A DNA stretch of 64,000 nucleotides, taken from NCBI GenBank assembly GCA_964419935.1, contig CAYQQJ010000007.1, positions 69,211 to 133,210 of the forward strand, in the 5' to 3' direction. Both the position numbers and the translations under genes were made by a program. Source of the stretch: CAYQQJ01 sp964419935 (GTDB lineage Bacteria > Pseudomonadota > Gammaproteobacteria > Pseudomonadales > Cellvibrionaceae). The first letter of the stretch is position 1; every line of letters begins with the position of its first letter. The notes under the pieces were generated by a model. It was not told the origin of the DNA. It ran no database searches and saw only the letters and a program-made list of their open reading frames with translations. Shown here piece after piece: positions 25,884 through 34,733 of this stretch.

Positions 25884-27272
25884 ATGTCCACAGCAGAGAA
25901 CATTAGTTTCGCCGACTATAAAGTCGCCGACATCAGCCTGGCCGACTGGGGCCGCAAGGAAATCAGCATTGCCGAGGGGGAGATGCCGGCGTTGATGGCA
26001 TTGCGTGCAAAGTACCGTGCCGAGCAGCCGCTCAAGGGCGCGAAAATTATGGGTTGTATTCACATGACCATCCAGACTGCTGTGTTGATTGAAACACTGG
26101 TTGAGCTGGGCGCGGAAGTGCGTTGGTCATCGTGCAACATATTTTCGACTCAGGATCACGCCGCTGCCGCCATTGCCGCCGCCGGTATTCCCGTGTTTGC
26201 CTGGAAGGGCGAAACCGATGAGGAGTTCTGGTGGTGCATTGAGCAAACCGTCGTTGTCGATGGCAAGCCCTGGGATGCGAATATGATTCTGGATGATGGC
26301 GGCGACCTGACGCAGGTGGTGCACGACAAATTCCCTGAAATGCTGAAACATATTCACGGTATTTCCGAAGAAACCACCACTGGTGTGCATCGTCTTCTGG
26401 AAATGATTGACGAAGGCACCTTGCTGGTGCCGGCCATTAACGTGAATGACGCCGTCACCAAATCCAAGAACGACAACAAGTATGGCTGTCGTCACAGCCT
26501 GAACGACGCAATCAAACGCGGCACTGACCATTTGCTGTCCGGCAAGAAGGCGTTGGTTATTGGTTACGGCGATGTGGGCAAGGGCTCTGCGGCGTCGCTG
26601 CGTCAGGAAGGCATGATCGTCAAGGTCAGTGAAGTCGACCCCATCTGCGCCATGCAGGCTTGCATGGACGGTTACGAAGTCGTGTCGCCTTACAAAAACG
26701 GTGTCAATACCGGCAATGTTGCCGATGTGGATCAGGATTTGTTGGGCAAGACGGATCTGGTGGTTACCACCACCGGCAACATCAACGTCTGTGATTCCGC
26801 GATGCTGCAAGCGCTTAAATCCGGCGCTATCGTCAGCAACATTGGCCACTTCGACAACGAGATCGACACTGCATTTATGCGTGCCAACTGGGAATGGGAC
26901 GAAGTCAAGCCGCAGGTGCACAAGGTTTATCGTAACAAGGCGGAGAATGATCACCTGATCCTGCTGTCCGAAGGCCGCCTGGTCAACCTCGGTAATGCCA
27001 CTGGGCATCCGTCGCGTATTATGGATGGCTCGTTTGCCAACCAGGTATTGGCACAGATGTATTTGTTTGAACGCAAATTTGCCGATCTTCCCGAAGATGA
27101 AAAAGTTGCCAATGTCTACGTGAGGGTGCTTCCTAAAAAACTCGACGAAGAAGTGGCAAAGGCTATGGTCGAGGGTTTTGGTGGCGTACTGACGCGTCTG
27201 ACCAATGATCAGGCGAAGTATATCGGTGTCAGCGCCGATGGCCCCTATAAGCCAGAAAGTTATAAATATTAA
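25884..27272 (+). CDS. ahcY: S-adenosylhomocysteinase
   Basis: A 462-residue NAD-dependent enzyme that hydrolyses S-adenosylhomocysteine to adenosine and homocysteine, removing the inhibitor of SAM-dependent methylation. Motifs are GCIHMTIQTAVLIETL, SSCNIFSTQDHAAAAIA, the NAD loop VIGYGDVGKGSAASLR, and the C-terminal DGPYKPESYKY with the conserved Lys and Tyr. Length is normal for the bacterial type with its insertion. The ribosome site is GAGG. It follows metK and precedes metF by 81 bases. Confidence 0.98.
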   Translation: MSTAENISFADYKVADISLADWGRKEISIAEGEMPALMALRAKYRAEQPLKGAKIMGCIHMTIQTAVLIETLVELGAEVRWSSCNIFSTQDHAAAAIAAAGIPVFAWKGETDEEFWWCIEQTVVVDGKPWDANMILDDGGDLTQVVHDKFPEMLKHIHGISEETTTGVHRLLEMIDEGTLLVPAINVNDAVTKSKNDNKYGCRHSLNDAIKRGTDHLLSGKKALVIGYGDVGKGSAASLRQEGMIVKVSEVDPICAMQACMDGYEVVSPYKNGVNTGNVADVDQDLLGKTDLVVTTTGNINVCDSAMLQALKSGAIVSNIGHFDNEIDTAFMRANWEWDEVKPQVHKVYRNKAENDHLILLSEGRLVNLGNATGHPSRIMDGSFANQVLAQMYLFERKFADLPEDEKVANVYVRVLPKKLDEEVAKAMVEGFGGVLTRLTNDQAKYIGVSADGPYKPESYKY

Positions 27273-27353
27273 TGTTGATGGGCGAGCGGTACTTTGATTG
27301 TTGCCGTTCGTCATACAACGTGTTCTGTAAAATAAGATTCAAGAAGATACGCT

Positions 27354-28196
27354 ATGAGTGAGCAAACCATCCGTTTGAGCTTTGAATTTTTTCCGCCGAA
27401 AACTGAAGTAGGGCGCGAGAAGCTGAAGGCTGTCCGACAGGAGCTGAACAAGCTGGAGCCGGATTATTTTTCCGTCACCTACGGTGCCGGTGGCTCGACC
27501 CGCGATACCACACTCGGTGTGGTCAAGGCGATGTTGGCGGAAGGGTTCAGCACCGCGCCGCATCTGTCTTTTGGGGGGGATGACGAAGAGTCAATGCTGG
27601 ATTTGTTGAACCAGTACAAATCGTTGGGCGTCGAACGCCTGGTTGCGTTGCGGGGCGACATGCCGAGCGGCATGGGTGGCTCCTACCAGATGGTTTACGC
27701 CAATGAGCTGGTGGCATTTATCCGCAAGCATTTCGGCAAGGATTTTCACATTGAAGTCGCGGCTTATCCGGAAATTCATCCGGAAGCGAAGAACTACGAA
27801 AGTGATGTGCGTTACCTGAAAGGCAAATTTGACGCAGGCGCCGACAGCGCGATCACCCAATATTTTTATAATCCCGACTCCTATTTCTATTTTAGTGAGC
27901 ATTGCCAACAGGCCGGTATCGATCAGCCGATTTACCCGGGCATTATGCCGATCACCAATTTCCGTAACCTGTCGCGTTTTAGCGACAATTGCGGCGCAGA
28001 AATTCCGCGCTGGGTGCGCAAGCGTCTGGAAGCTTACGGCGATAATCAGGAGAGCGTGACCGCATTCGGCCTGGATCTGGTCACTGAACTGTGCGAAACC
28101 TTATTGGAGAATGGTGCCCCCGGTTTGCACTTCTATACCATGAACCAGATCGATCCCACGGAAACCATTGTGAAGCGCCTGGGTTTGACGGACTAG
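27354..28196 (+). CDS. metF: 5,10-methylenetetrahydrofolate reductase
   Basis: A 280-residue FAD enzyme reducing methylene-THF to methyl-THF, the methyl donor for homocysteine remethylation. It begins with SFEFFPPKTEVGREKL (catalytic Glu in FEFFPP), followed by SVTYGAGGSTRDTT, the FAD-binding LVALRGDMPSG and the IPGIM-like YPGIMPITNF. Length is normal for the bacterial single-domain enzyme. It completes the methionine-cycle block, although no metH or metE lies in the window. rsmE starts 9 bases after its stop. Confidence 0.97.
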   Translation: MSEQTIRLSFEFFPPKTEVGREKLKAVRQELNKLEPDYFSVTYGAGGSTRDTTLGVVKAMLAEGFSTAPHLSFGGDDEESMLDLLNQYKSLGVERLVALRGDMPSGMGGSYQMVYANELVAFIRKHFGKDFHIEVAAYPEIHPEAKNYESDVRYLKGKFDAGADSAITQYFYNPDSYFYFSEHCQQAGIDQPIYPGIMPITNFRNLSRFSDNCGAEIPRWVRKRLEAYGDNQESVTAFGLDLVTELCETLLENGAPGLHFYTMNQIDPTETIVKRLGLTD

Positions 28197-28205
28197 GCGT
28201 CGAGC

Positions 28206-28931
28206 ATGCGCATTCCAAGAATCTATACCAGCCAACATCTCGCCATGAATACCACGTTGGAACTGGAGCCCGGACCGGCACACCATGTCGCGAAAGTTTT
28301 GCGCATGACTGCCGGCCGGGAGCTGATACTGTTTAACGGCGGTGGTGGTGAGTACGCGGCCACCATTGTGGCGGCCGGCAAGCGTCAGGTTACCGTGGCA
28401 GTCGGTGATTATTCGGAACCGCGGACCGAGTCTCCATTGCACACCGAGCTCGCCATTGGTTTGTCTCGCGGGGAACGCATGGATTGGGTTATTCAGAAAG
28501 CCACGGAGCTCGGCGTCACCCGTATTCAACCCACCCTGACCGAACGCACCGAAGTGAAACTGCAGGGTGACAGACTAGCGAAGCGCATGGAGCACTGGCA
28601 GCAGATTATCGTCAGCGCCTGCGAACAGTGCCAGCGTAATATCTTGCCGCAGTTGCTTGAACCTGTGTCGTTGCAGCAATTATTGGAGAGTTCGACGGCA
28701 TCACTTAAATACGTGTTGCACCACCGCACAGACAGACAACTGAAGGATACTGGCCAGCCGGACTCGGTCTGTTTGTTGGTTGGTCCCGAGGGTGGCTTGT
28801 CCGACAATGAAATCGCACTCGCCTTGCAACATGATTTCAAAGCCCTGTCGCTCGGGCCGCGAGTCATGCGCACGGAAACAGCCCCAGTGGCAGCCTTGGC
28901 GATCATGCAGTTTCATTGGGGAGATTTTTAG
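28206..28931 (+). CDS. rsmE: 16S rRNA (uracil-1498-N3)-methyltransferase
   Basis: A 241-residue SPOUT-family RNA methyltransferase using SAM to modify U1498 of 16S rRNA. The N-terminal PUA-like domain contains HHVAKVLRMTAGRELILFNG, and the C-terminal trefoil knot is clear in LLVGPEGGLSDNEI and LSLGPRVMRTETAPVAALAI. Length is normal. It is tightly spaced after metF, so the two are probably co-transcribed, giving a SAM user within the SAM-cycle operon. Confidence 0.96.
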   Translation: MRIPRIYTSQHLAMNTTLELEPGPAHHVAKVLRMTAGRELILFNGGGGEYAATIVAAGKRQVTVAVGDYSEPRTESPLHTELAIGLSRGERMDWVIQKATELGVTRIQPTLTERTEVKLQGDRLAKRMEHWQQIIVSACEQCQRNILPQLLEPVSLQQLLESSTASLKYVLHHRTDRQLKDTGQPDSVCLLVGPEGGLSDNEIALALQHDFKALSLGPRVMRTETAPVAALAIMQFHWGDF

Positions 28932-28961
28932 GCCTACGTGTTTGTTGAGTGCACCAAAGTA

Positions 28962-29065
28962 GTTTGTTATCAGGTAGATCTTTTGAAACCCTCGCGGCAG
29001 GGACGCCGCGGGGGAGCCACAGGGACGTGTTTATGCGTTTTCAAAAGATCTACCTGATGACAAAC
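28962..29065 (+). repeat. Palindromic element, copy D
   Basis: A 104-bp copy in the 3' region of rsmE. The arms 28962-28988 and 29039-29065 pair over 27 positions with one T.G mismatch. Flanks CAAAGTA (left) and GGACCGAAG (right) match those of copy B in inverted order. The core hairpin is CGCGGC-AGGGAC-GCCGCG. Confidence 0.92.
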
Positions 29066-29136
29066 GGACCGAAGCCGAGGCAATTCGCCCGACAACGTTA
29101 ATTGCCGGGTTAATATTAAAACCCTCCATGAAAAAA

Positions 29137-29166
29137 GGGGCGCCCTGTTACAGGCGCCCCTTTTTT
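29137..29166. terminator. Bidirectional terminator between rsmE and the chitinase gene
   Basis: An 8-bp GC stem (GGGGCGCC at 29137-29144, GGCGCCCC at 29153-29160) with six A's before and six T's after it. It serves both the plus-strand metF-rsmE transcript and the convergent chitinase transcript. Confidence 0.93.
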
Positions 29167-29203
29167 CGTTTTTCACCCTGCACAGGGTGCAGAGTTGTTT
29201 TGC

Positions 29204-30826
29204 TTACGGCAGGTTATCAACCGCATTGCCGATGGGGCCGGAGAAGATGTAGCCATCGAAAATATCCCAGTTGATGGACCAGGCCATGACGCCGCTGAAA
29301 TCCGGGTGTACGCCACCCGCGTCAATAGAACCACAGTTGGTGCCGCGGGTGATGCAGTCAAGAGCGCTGATAATGGCAGCGTTGGTGGCCTGACCGGAAC
29401 CGGCGGACTGAGGACCAGACGGCAAGCCCAGCGATACCTGTTGTGGATCCAGTCCTTCAAAGTAGCCGCCATTGCCCAGCGGGAAGCCTTCAATCAGCAT
29501 GCGCGCAGAGGCAACCATCATATCCACGGAGCCGGCCGGGTAAGCCTGGGGCGAGTAGGGCGTTTGCAGACCGCCATTGTTGTACAGCTGGGTGTGCAGC
29601 AGGTCCAGCATGTCGCGAGTCTGATCGATGATCGGCAGGTAGGCGCCCCAGATACCTGAATACGCAATCATGCCACCATGGACGTAAGGGTGTTCGGGAG
29701 CCATGGTAAGGGCCATACCACCCACATTGTCATTGATCTGGCGCAGTGCGACCGGCAGACGTGCCTGGATCTGTGAGCCGTGGATCAACTGCGAGCCACT
29801 TTCCAGGTCTACGTCGAGACCATCGAAGCCCCACTCCTGAATGATGTTGGTCAGGCTGCTGACAAAGTTGGCTTGGTCCGAAGCTGTGTTCAGCGTAATC
29901 GTGCCTTCAGCGCCACCCAGAGACAATACGAAAATTTTCCCCTGAGCTTGCAGAGCCGCCATCTCCTGCTTGAACTGGTTGGGATCCAACCCGGGGCAGC
30001 TGGAGCCGGCGCCATCGAACAGATTGAAGTGAACCGTACCGGTGCTGTTGCGATCATTATCCGCGAATGCAATATCGACCACGTCCCAGGCATCGGGAAT
30101 CTGTGACAGAGGAATTGGGCAGCCGGCCGGGTTTTGGAAGTTGTGCCAGTAGCCGACCAGGGCATGCTCAGGAAAATCGCCGGTGTAGCCGCCTGAAGAC
30201 GAACTGCTGGATGTGGAGCCTGAGGATGATGAGCTGCTGGATGAAGAGCTGGACCCGCAGCTGCCGACGAGTTCCCAGGCGTCCTGCCAGTGCGCACCTT
30301 CGCCCGGGGCGTAGGCCCAGGCCGCAGAGGATGAACACCAGCCGGCAATCACGCAACGGTACTCATTGCCGACGTTCTGCACGATTTGGCTGGCACTGTA
30401 GCTGGTACCGGCGCTGTATTGTGGAGAGCTGCAGGTGCCGCCGCTCGACGACGAGCTGGAAGACGAACTGCTCGATGATGAACTGCTGGACGAACTACTG
30501 GATGATGAACTGGAACTGCTGGAGGACGATGAAGAGCTGGATGACGATGAAGAGCTGGATGACGATGAAGAGCTGGATGAGCTGCTGTCATCACAAGCGC
30601 CTAATAAATCCCATTCCTGCCATTGGCCAGAGTGCGAGGCGGGGTTTTGGCCTTGCGTCCACCAGTTGGCTTCGTAGCCATTGCCGGATTCCTGGGCGCG
30701 GTCACCCTGGGTGAAAACGGTGCTGCTGTGCCAAACCGGCATGGTGCTACAGTCAACGGCGTAGCTGTTCAGCGATAATAAACCGGCACCGGCGGCCAGT
30801 GCGGCGAGTAAATGTTTGGGTTTCAT
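29204..30826 (-). CDS. Secreted GH18 chitinase with two CBM5/12-like modules and poly-Ser linkers
   Basis: A 540-residue secreted enzyme with a signal peptide ending near NSYA. Residues ~25-78 form a carbohydrate-binding module of the CBM5/12 type (aromatic YEANWWTQGQNP, QWQEWDLLGAC). A run of roughly 48 serines follows, then a second, longer CBM-like module (YRCVIAGWCSS ... DAWELVGSC), another Ser/Gly linker, and from ~215 the GH18 barrel. The catalytic motif DGLDVDLES supplies the acid Glu. Chitin is the expected substrate. Poly-Ser linkers of this length are characteristic of marine and soil Cellvibrionales. The gene stands alone and shares the terminator listed above. Confidence 0.93.
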   Translation of the reverse strand: MKPKHLLAALAAGAGLLSLNSYAVDCSTMPVWHSSTVFTQGDRAQESGNGYEANWWTQGQNPASHSGQWQEWDLLGACDDSSSSSSSSSSSSSSSSSSSSSSSSSSSSSSSSSSSSSSSSSSSSSSSSGGTCSSPQYSAGTSYSASQIVQNVGNEYRCVIAGWCSSSAAWAYAPGEGAHWQDAWELVGSCGSSSSSSSSSSSGSTSSSSSSGGYTGDFPEHALVGYWHNFQNPAGCPIPLSQIPDAWDVVDIAFADNDRNSTGTVHFNLFDGAGSSCPGLDPNQFKQEMAALQAQGKIFVLSLGGAEGTITLNTASDQANFVSSLTNIIQEWGFDGLDVDLESGSQLIHGSQIQARLPVALRQINDNVGGMALTMAPEHPYVHGGMIAYSGIWGAYLPIIDQTRDMLDLLHTQLYNNGGLQTPYSPQAYPAGSVDMMVASARMLIEGFPLGNGGYFEGLDPQQVSLGLPSGPQSAGSGQATNAAIISALDCITRGTNCGSIDAGGVHPDFSGVMAWSINWDIFDGYIFSGPIGNAVDNLP

Positions 30827-31360
30827 GGGTATGTCCTCATTGATATGTTTTTGTTGTTTATCAGGAGCAACAGCTGATCACCAGCTTGTGGAGACAAGGG
30901 CGGCAATAAGGTTTAGAAACCATGAATCGACCGCACCGTGATCCTCTGTTGCGATTCCCTTCACTGAGCTTCCTGTGACGCTAAAGGTTTTGATTTAAGG
31001 CTGGATTGATAGTGAGTTTTTGGGCAAATTCCATTATTGCGGCCATGGACTTGCTGGAGCACTACTTAAGAACATCGACTAAGTCTTCTCACGCCTGCCT
31101 TGTTTATCGTTATTTATGACAGCGTTGTCGTATTTATAACATGTTAAATATTACGGTGCAATAAAGTGGGCTGGGGAAATGAAATTCGGTGAACTGTTCC
31201 CGAAAGAATCGGCTTGTTGTAAAGCGGGTAACCATTAAACGAAATAACGACGCCCATGCCTTATTGCGAAATTACCCTAAGCGAAACAGCGACCCCCACT
31301 TCAATCTGACCGCGTGACATTTTTGCCACGATGCGGCCGTACAGAAGTGAGGGCAGTTGG
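30827..31360. other. Long gap upstream of the chitinase gene
   Basis: Bases near 30827-31100 should hold the chitinase promoter and leader. AT-rich stretches occur around 31085-31180. The segment 31180-31360 holds the 3' flank of the OmpA-type lipoprotein gene and shows no hairpin terminator. No gene is supported. Confidence 0.4.
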
Positions 31361-32200
31361 CTATTCAGGGTTTGCGATCAATATTTCCACCCGGCGGTTC
31401 TGTTGCCTACCTACCGATGTGTCATTGTCCGCCACGGGATACTCTTCACCAAAACCCTCAGTTTCGATGCGCTCAGGATCCACGCCGCGCACCACCAGCG
31501 CTTGTTCCACCGACTGTGCCCTGCGCTCGGACAAGCCTTGGTTGTATTCAGCGGAACCGGTGCTGTCAGTGTAGCCTTTAATTTCCAGTTCACGATTCTG
31601 GTAATTGTTCAGGAAGGTTGCCACTCGGTCCAGCGTTCGGTCTGCGCTGGATTTCAGTTGCGCTTCGTTGGTTGCGAACAGGATGTCCTGCAGCGTCAGC
31701 ACGATGCCTTCATTGGTTGTTTCTGTCTTCAAAGTCTCCATCTCATTTTGCATCCCGGCCAGGGACTGCTCCAACTCCTTGTTGCGCAGTTCAGCCTGCT
31801 GCGCGCGAGCCTGTGCCCGCGTGGCTTCTGCTTCGCGGATTTCCAACATCACCTGCTGACGCTCCAACTCCGCTTCCTCTATAGTGGCTTCTGCGCGACC
31901 GCGCTCGGCAGCCTCTTCGGCTATCGCCACACGCCGCTCTGCCAGATATGCATAATGGTTGACGATGAGCTCATCAGTGTCCTTGCGCCAGGCCTCTTCG
32001 GCGAGAGCCACGGCTTGTTCCGCGTCGTCGAGTTCCTCTGCAGCATGGCGCTGGGCATAGCCCTGCGCCGCCAACCGATCGTACTCCGCCCGTGCATCCT
32101 GTACCGCACTCGGAACTTCGGGGGTGGTCGAACAACCCACAATGGTGCCCGCCGCCAATGCTGCCATCAAACCCAACTTACTGGTTTTTATGATGCTCAT
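31361..32200 (-). CDS. Lipoprotein with DUF4398-like coiled coil and OmpA C-terminal domain
   Basis: A 279-residue lipoprotein with lipobox IVGC (Cys23). Residues ~30-165 are a long, Ala/Glu/Arg-rich helical coiled coil (EAEATRAQARAQQAELRNKEL). Residues ~165-279 form an OmpA peptidoglycan-binding domain with LQDILFATNEAQLK and IKGYTDSTGSAEYNQGLSERRA. It probably spans from the outer membrane to peptidoglycan. Its start overlaps the stop of the upstream gene by four bases (ATGA), a sign of translational coupling. Confidence 0.9.
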   Translation of the reverse strand: MSIIKTSKLGLMAALAAGTIVGCSTTPEVPSAVQDARAEYDRLAAQGYAQRHAAEELDDAEQAVALAEEAWRKDTDELIVNHYAYLAERRVAIAEEAAERGRAEATIEEAELERQQVMLEIREAEATRAQARAQQAELRNKELEQSLAGMQNEMETLKTETTNEGIVLTLQDILFATNEAQLKSSADRTLDRVATFLNNYQNRELEIKGYTDSTGSAEYNQGLSERRAQSVEQALVVRGVDPERIETEGFGEEYPVADNDTSVGRQQNRRVEILIANPE

Positions 32201-32613
32201 CGCAAACCCTCCATTTGATTACGAGGCTGCTGGTCGCGCAGCGCAGACTCCAGCTCCGTACGAAGTGTGTTAATCGTCTTCCTCACCTCCGTCGCCGCCT
32301 CCTGAGCTTTGACGCTGCGGCTTTTGGCAATGGCGTAGTCCGCATTCACCAGGGCTTTCTCGAGATTGCGCGTCGCAGCGGGATAGTCTTCGGCACGTAT
32401 TGCGCGCCGCGCATCTGCCAGCTGGTCCCGCGAAGTGCGCAGGGCAACGGGTGCCTCGTTGCCGGCATCCGCTTCTTCAGCGGCTTCGATGCGCAGTTCC
32501 GTTTGAGCCAGTAATCGCTCCGGTACTGGCGGACTTGATGCGCAGGCGCCAATGAGGCAAAACGCTGATAGGCAGACAGATCGGAATACTAGGTCTTGTG
32601 GATGGTGATTCAT
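32197..32613 (-). CDS. DUF4398-family lipoprotein
   Basis: A 138-residue lipoprotein with lipobox IGAC, followed by a helical region containing SRDQLADARRAIRAEDYPAATRNLEKALVNADYAIAKS in several blocks, as in DUF4398 proteins. Function is unknown. In this family it typically precedes an OmpA-like partner, as here. The ATG at 32613 is preferred to earlier in-frame starts because it gives a proper lipoprotein signal and has GAGG 9 bases upstream. The two genes form a small envelope operon. Confidence 0.8.
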   Translation of the reverse strand: MNHHPQDLVFRSVCLSAFCLIGACASSPPVPERLLAQTELRIEAAEEADAGNEAPVALRTSRDQLADARRAIRAEDYPAATRNLEKALVNADYAIAKSRSVKAQEAATEVRKTINTLRTELESALRDQQPRNQMEGLR

Positions 32614-33027
32614 GGCGAGCATCCTCGTTTCCCGTTGCGGAATACCGCAAAAAACGACGCAAGCTATATGCCAGCAGCGGTCAATAATTGACCGCAATAT
32701 GGGTGGCCACTAACTACAGCGGACCATAGCGACAGATGTTGTTTGGCCAAGCTGATGCTCAAAGCCCCTGTTCCTCTTGTAACCGCCGGGGTATCGATGA
32801 AAAGGTTACAAAGCTTGTGGTGATTGGATGAGTGAATGGTGAATAGGGGAGGGACCTTCAAAGTATGAACGGGATCTCATTTTGAAGCGCTTGGATCGCG
32901 GTGAACTTGTGGGAGTTTCCGTGAATGCTGAACCGGTCCGCATAACGGCGCTGGCCCCGGAAGATTCTTGGCACTACAATAGCGCCTCCCGTTGTTACTC
33001 ACCTCACTGAAAGGCAGCTTTTTTCTC
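32614..33027. other. Divergent gap between the DUF4398 operon and the DUF3581 gene
   Basis: About 410 bases holding the promoters of two divergent transcripts. No clear operator or repeat was seen. TTGTAACC...GGTTACAA (about 32777 and 32803) is an imperfectly placed inverted repeat that could form a weak hairpin. Confidence 0.4.
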
Positions 33028-33765
33028 ATGTTTCTAGACGAATTTCACTCCGCCCAGGATGGTAAGGTTAGCGTCACACCGCAGCAGGCAAGCCGCTTCG
33101 CTAAAGAAGTTGCCGATGATTACAATCCGATACATGATCCAGATGCCAAACGCTTTTGCGTGCCCGGTGATCTGCTTTTCGCCTTGGTGCTGGCCAACTA
33201 TGGTTTATCCGAGCGTATGGAATTCAGTTTCCGGGGCATGGTGGGCGAGGGTGTGCTATTGCAGTTTCCAGAACAGACTGGCAGCTCTTTCGATATTACC
33301 GATGACTCGGGCAAAGTGTATTTACATGTGGAGCGCCAAGGTGCGGTTACTCGTAATGAGGCGGTTATCGAAGCATTCGTGCGACGATACGTCGCCTTTT
33401 CTGGCCACAACTTCCCCCACCTACTGCAACCCTTGATGGCTACACAAAGAGTGATGTTCAACCCGGATCGCCCCCTGGTGATTTACGACAGTATGGATTT
33501 CGAACTCAAACGCCTGGACGCGCTTGAACAGGAAATGGAACTCTCCGATTCCGCGCTCGACGTCAACGGCAAACGCGGTGACGCCCATTTTTCCTTCACC
33601 CTAACCGCCGACGGCGAAGCCATCGGCGTTGGTTCCAAAAAGTTGGTGATCAGCGGTTTGCGCGAATACGACGAAACGCGCATGCAGGAAGTTATTACCG
33701 AGTTCTATCAGCGCAAGGAAAGTTACGGCGGAGTTACAAGCCACAAGCTGCAAGCGACAAGTTAG
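33028..33765 (+). CDS. DUF3581-family protein with hotdog-like signature
   Basis: A 245-residue soluble protein of the DUF3581 family, widespread in gammaproteobacteria and of unknown function. The N-terminal DDYNPIHDPDAKRFCVPGDLLFALVLANYGLS recalls the D-x-NPxH motif of MaoC-type hotdog hydratases (split as DDYNPIHDPDAKRF and CVPGDLLFALVL), so a thioester- or acyl-binding role is conceivable but unproved. The ATG at 33028 is chosen because upstream residues look like non-coding leader. The last nine residues (TSHKLQATS) are encoded by degenerate GCTTGNN heptad repeats, suggesting that the original stop was lost when the repeat arrived. Confidence 0.8.
   Translation: MFLDEFHSAQDGKVSVTPQQASRFAKEVADDYNPIHDPDAKRFCVPGDLLFALVLANYGLSERMEFSFRGMVGEGVLLQFPEQTGSSFDITDDSGKVYLHVERQGAVTRNEAVIEAFVRRYVAFSGHNFPHLLQPLMATQRVMFNPDRPLVIYDSMDFELKRLDALEQEMELSDSALDVNGKRGDAHFSFTLTADGEAIGVGSKKLVISGLREYDETRMQEVITEFYQRKESYGGVTSHKLQATS
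33738..33764. repeat. GCTTGNN heptad repeat overlapping the 3' end of the DUF3581 gene
   Basis: Read on the minus strand: four degenerate heptads (CTTGTCG, CTTGCAG, CTTGTGG, CTTGTAA). They encode the C-terminus of the DUF3581 protein and abut the purine/pyrimidine array. Confidence 0.65.
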
Positions 33766-33882
33766 GGAAAAGTAAAAAGTATAGGGGAAAGTAAAAAGGG
33801 AAAAGTAAAAAGGGAAAAGTAAAAGCCACATACAGACACAATCCTTCTTTTCCCTTTTCCCTTTTCCCTTTTCCCTTTTCCC
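33764..33882. repeat. Inverted purine/pyrimidine heptad arms between DUF3581 and fghA
   Basis: A purine arm rich in GGGAAAAGTAAAA (33764-33826) faces five exact TTTTCCC heptads (33848-33882). The array touches both convergent stop codons and is the only sequence available as a terminator for either gene. Confidence 0.8.
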
Positions 33883-34733
33883 TATGTTTCCTCCAACGCG
33901 TTCGCGTGATGGGCTATGTGGTCCTCGATAAAACTGGCGATGAAAAAATAACTGTGGTCGTATCCCGATTGCATGCGCAGCGTGAGCGGGTGGTTGTTTT
34001 TATCGCAGGCCGCTTGCAGTAATTCCGGTTTGAGTTGTTCTTCCAGAAAATTATCATCGGTGCCCTGGTCTATCAGCAGCGGGAGTCGCTCCTGGGCCGT
34101 CTCGATCAGCGTTACGGCGTCATACTGGCTCCACGTATTTCTATCATCCCCCAGGTAACCGCCGAGCGCTTTGTGTCCCCAGGGGCAGCTCATCGGCGAG
34201 ACAATGGGCGCGAAAGCGGATACGGATTTGTATTTTCCTGGGTTTTTCAGGGCAATGGTCAAGGCGCCGTGCCCGCCCATGGAATGTCCCATGATGGATG
34301 TACGTGTTGCATCGACGGGGAAATTTTTTGCCACCAGGGTTGGCAGTTCCTCGGTAATGTAAGTGTACATCTGGTAATGCTGGCGCCACGGCTCCGCGGT
34401 GGCGTCCACGTAAAAGCCCGCACCCAAGCCGAAGTCGTAATCACCGTCAGTGTCATCCGGAACACCGTCACCGCGGGGGCTGGTGTCCGGAGTGACTATG
34501 GCCACGCCGTGTTCGGCGGCGTAACGCTGTGCGCCGGCTTTCTGCACAAAGTTCTCGTCAGTACAGGTCAAGCCCGAAAGCCAATAGATGACCGGTACCG
34601 GTTTTTTCTGCAATGCCGCCGGAGGCAAATACACCGAAAAATACATGTCGCAGCCAAGCACTGCAGAGGCGTGTTGATAGCGCAGCTGCACGCCGCCAAA
34701 GCTTTTATTTTCTGCTACTTTTCCCAGAGACAT
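33882..34733 (-). CDS. fghA: S-formylglutathione hydrolase
   Basis: A 283-residue esterase-D-family serine hydrolase that releases formate and glutathione from S-formylglutathione, the second step of glutathione-dependent formaldehyde detoxification. The N-terminal block contains PVIYWLSGLTCTDENFVQKAGAQR (in two parts), the nucleophile motif is MGHSMGGHGAL, the Asp region is IDQGTDDNFL, and the His is in SGYDHSYFFI. Length is normal. It lies downstream of adhC on the same strand, separated by a structured repeat. Its stop codon adjoins the TTTTCCC heptads. Confidence 0.96.
   Translation of the reverse strand: MSLGKVAENKSFGGVQLRYQHASAVLGCDMYFSVYLPPAALQKKPVPVIYWLSGLTCTDENFVQKAGAQRYAAEHGVAIVTPDTSPRGDGVPDDTDGDYDFGLGAGFYVDATAEPWRQHYQMYTYITEELPTLVAKNFPVDATRTSIMGHSMGGHGALTIALKNPGKYKSVSAFAPIVSPMSCPWGHKALGGYLGDDRNTWSQYDAVTLIETAQERLPLLIDQGTDDNFLEEQLKPELLQAACDKNNHPLTLRMQSGYDHSYFFIASFIEDHIAHHANALEET

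Noticed and set aside
26127..27314. Minus-strand 395-codon frame opposite ahcY
   Set aside because: Antisense shadow; no recognisable domain and no ribosome site.
30067..30714. Long plus-strand frame of 215 codons opposite the chitinase
   Set aside because: It is the antisense reading of the poly-Ser coding region, giving a Met/Asp/Glu/Trp-rich product with no domain; the chitinase has clear domains.
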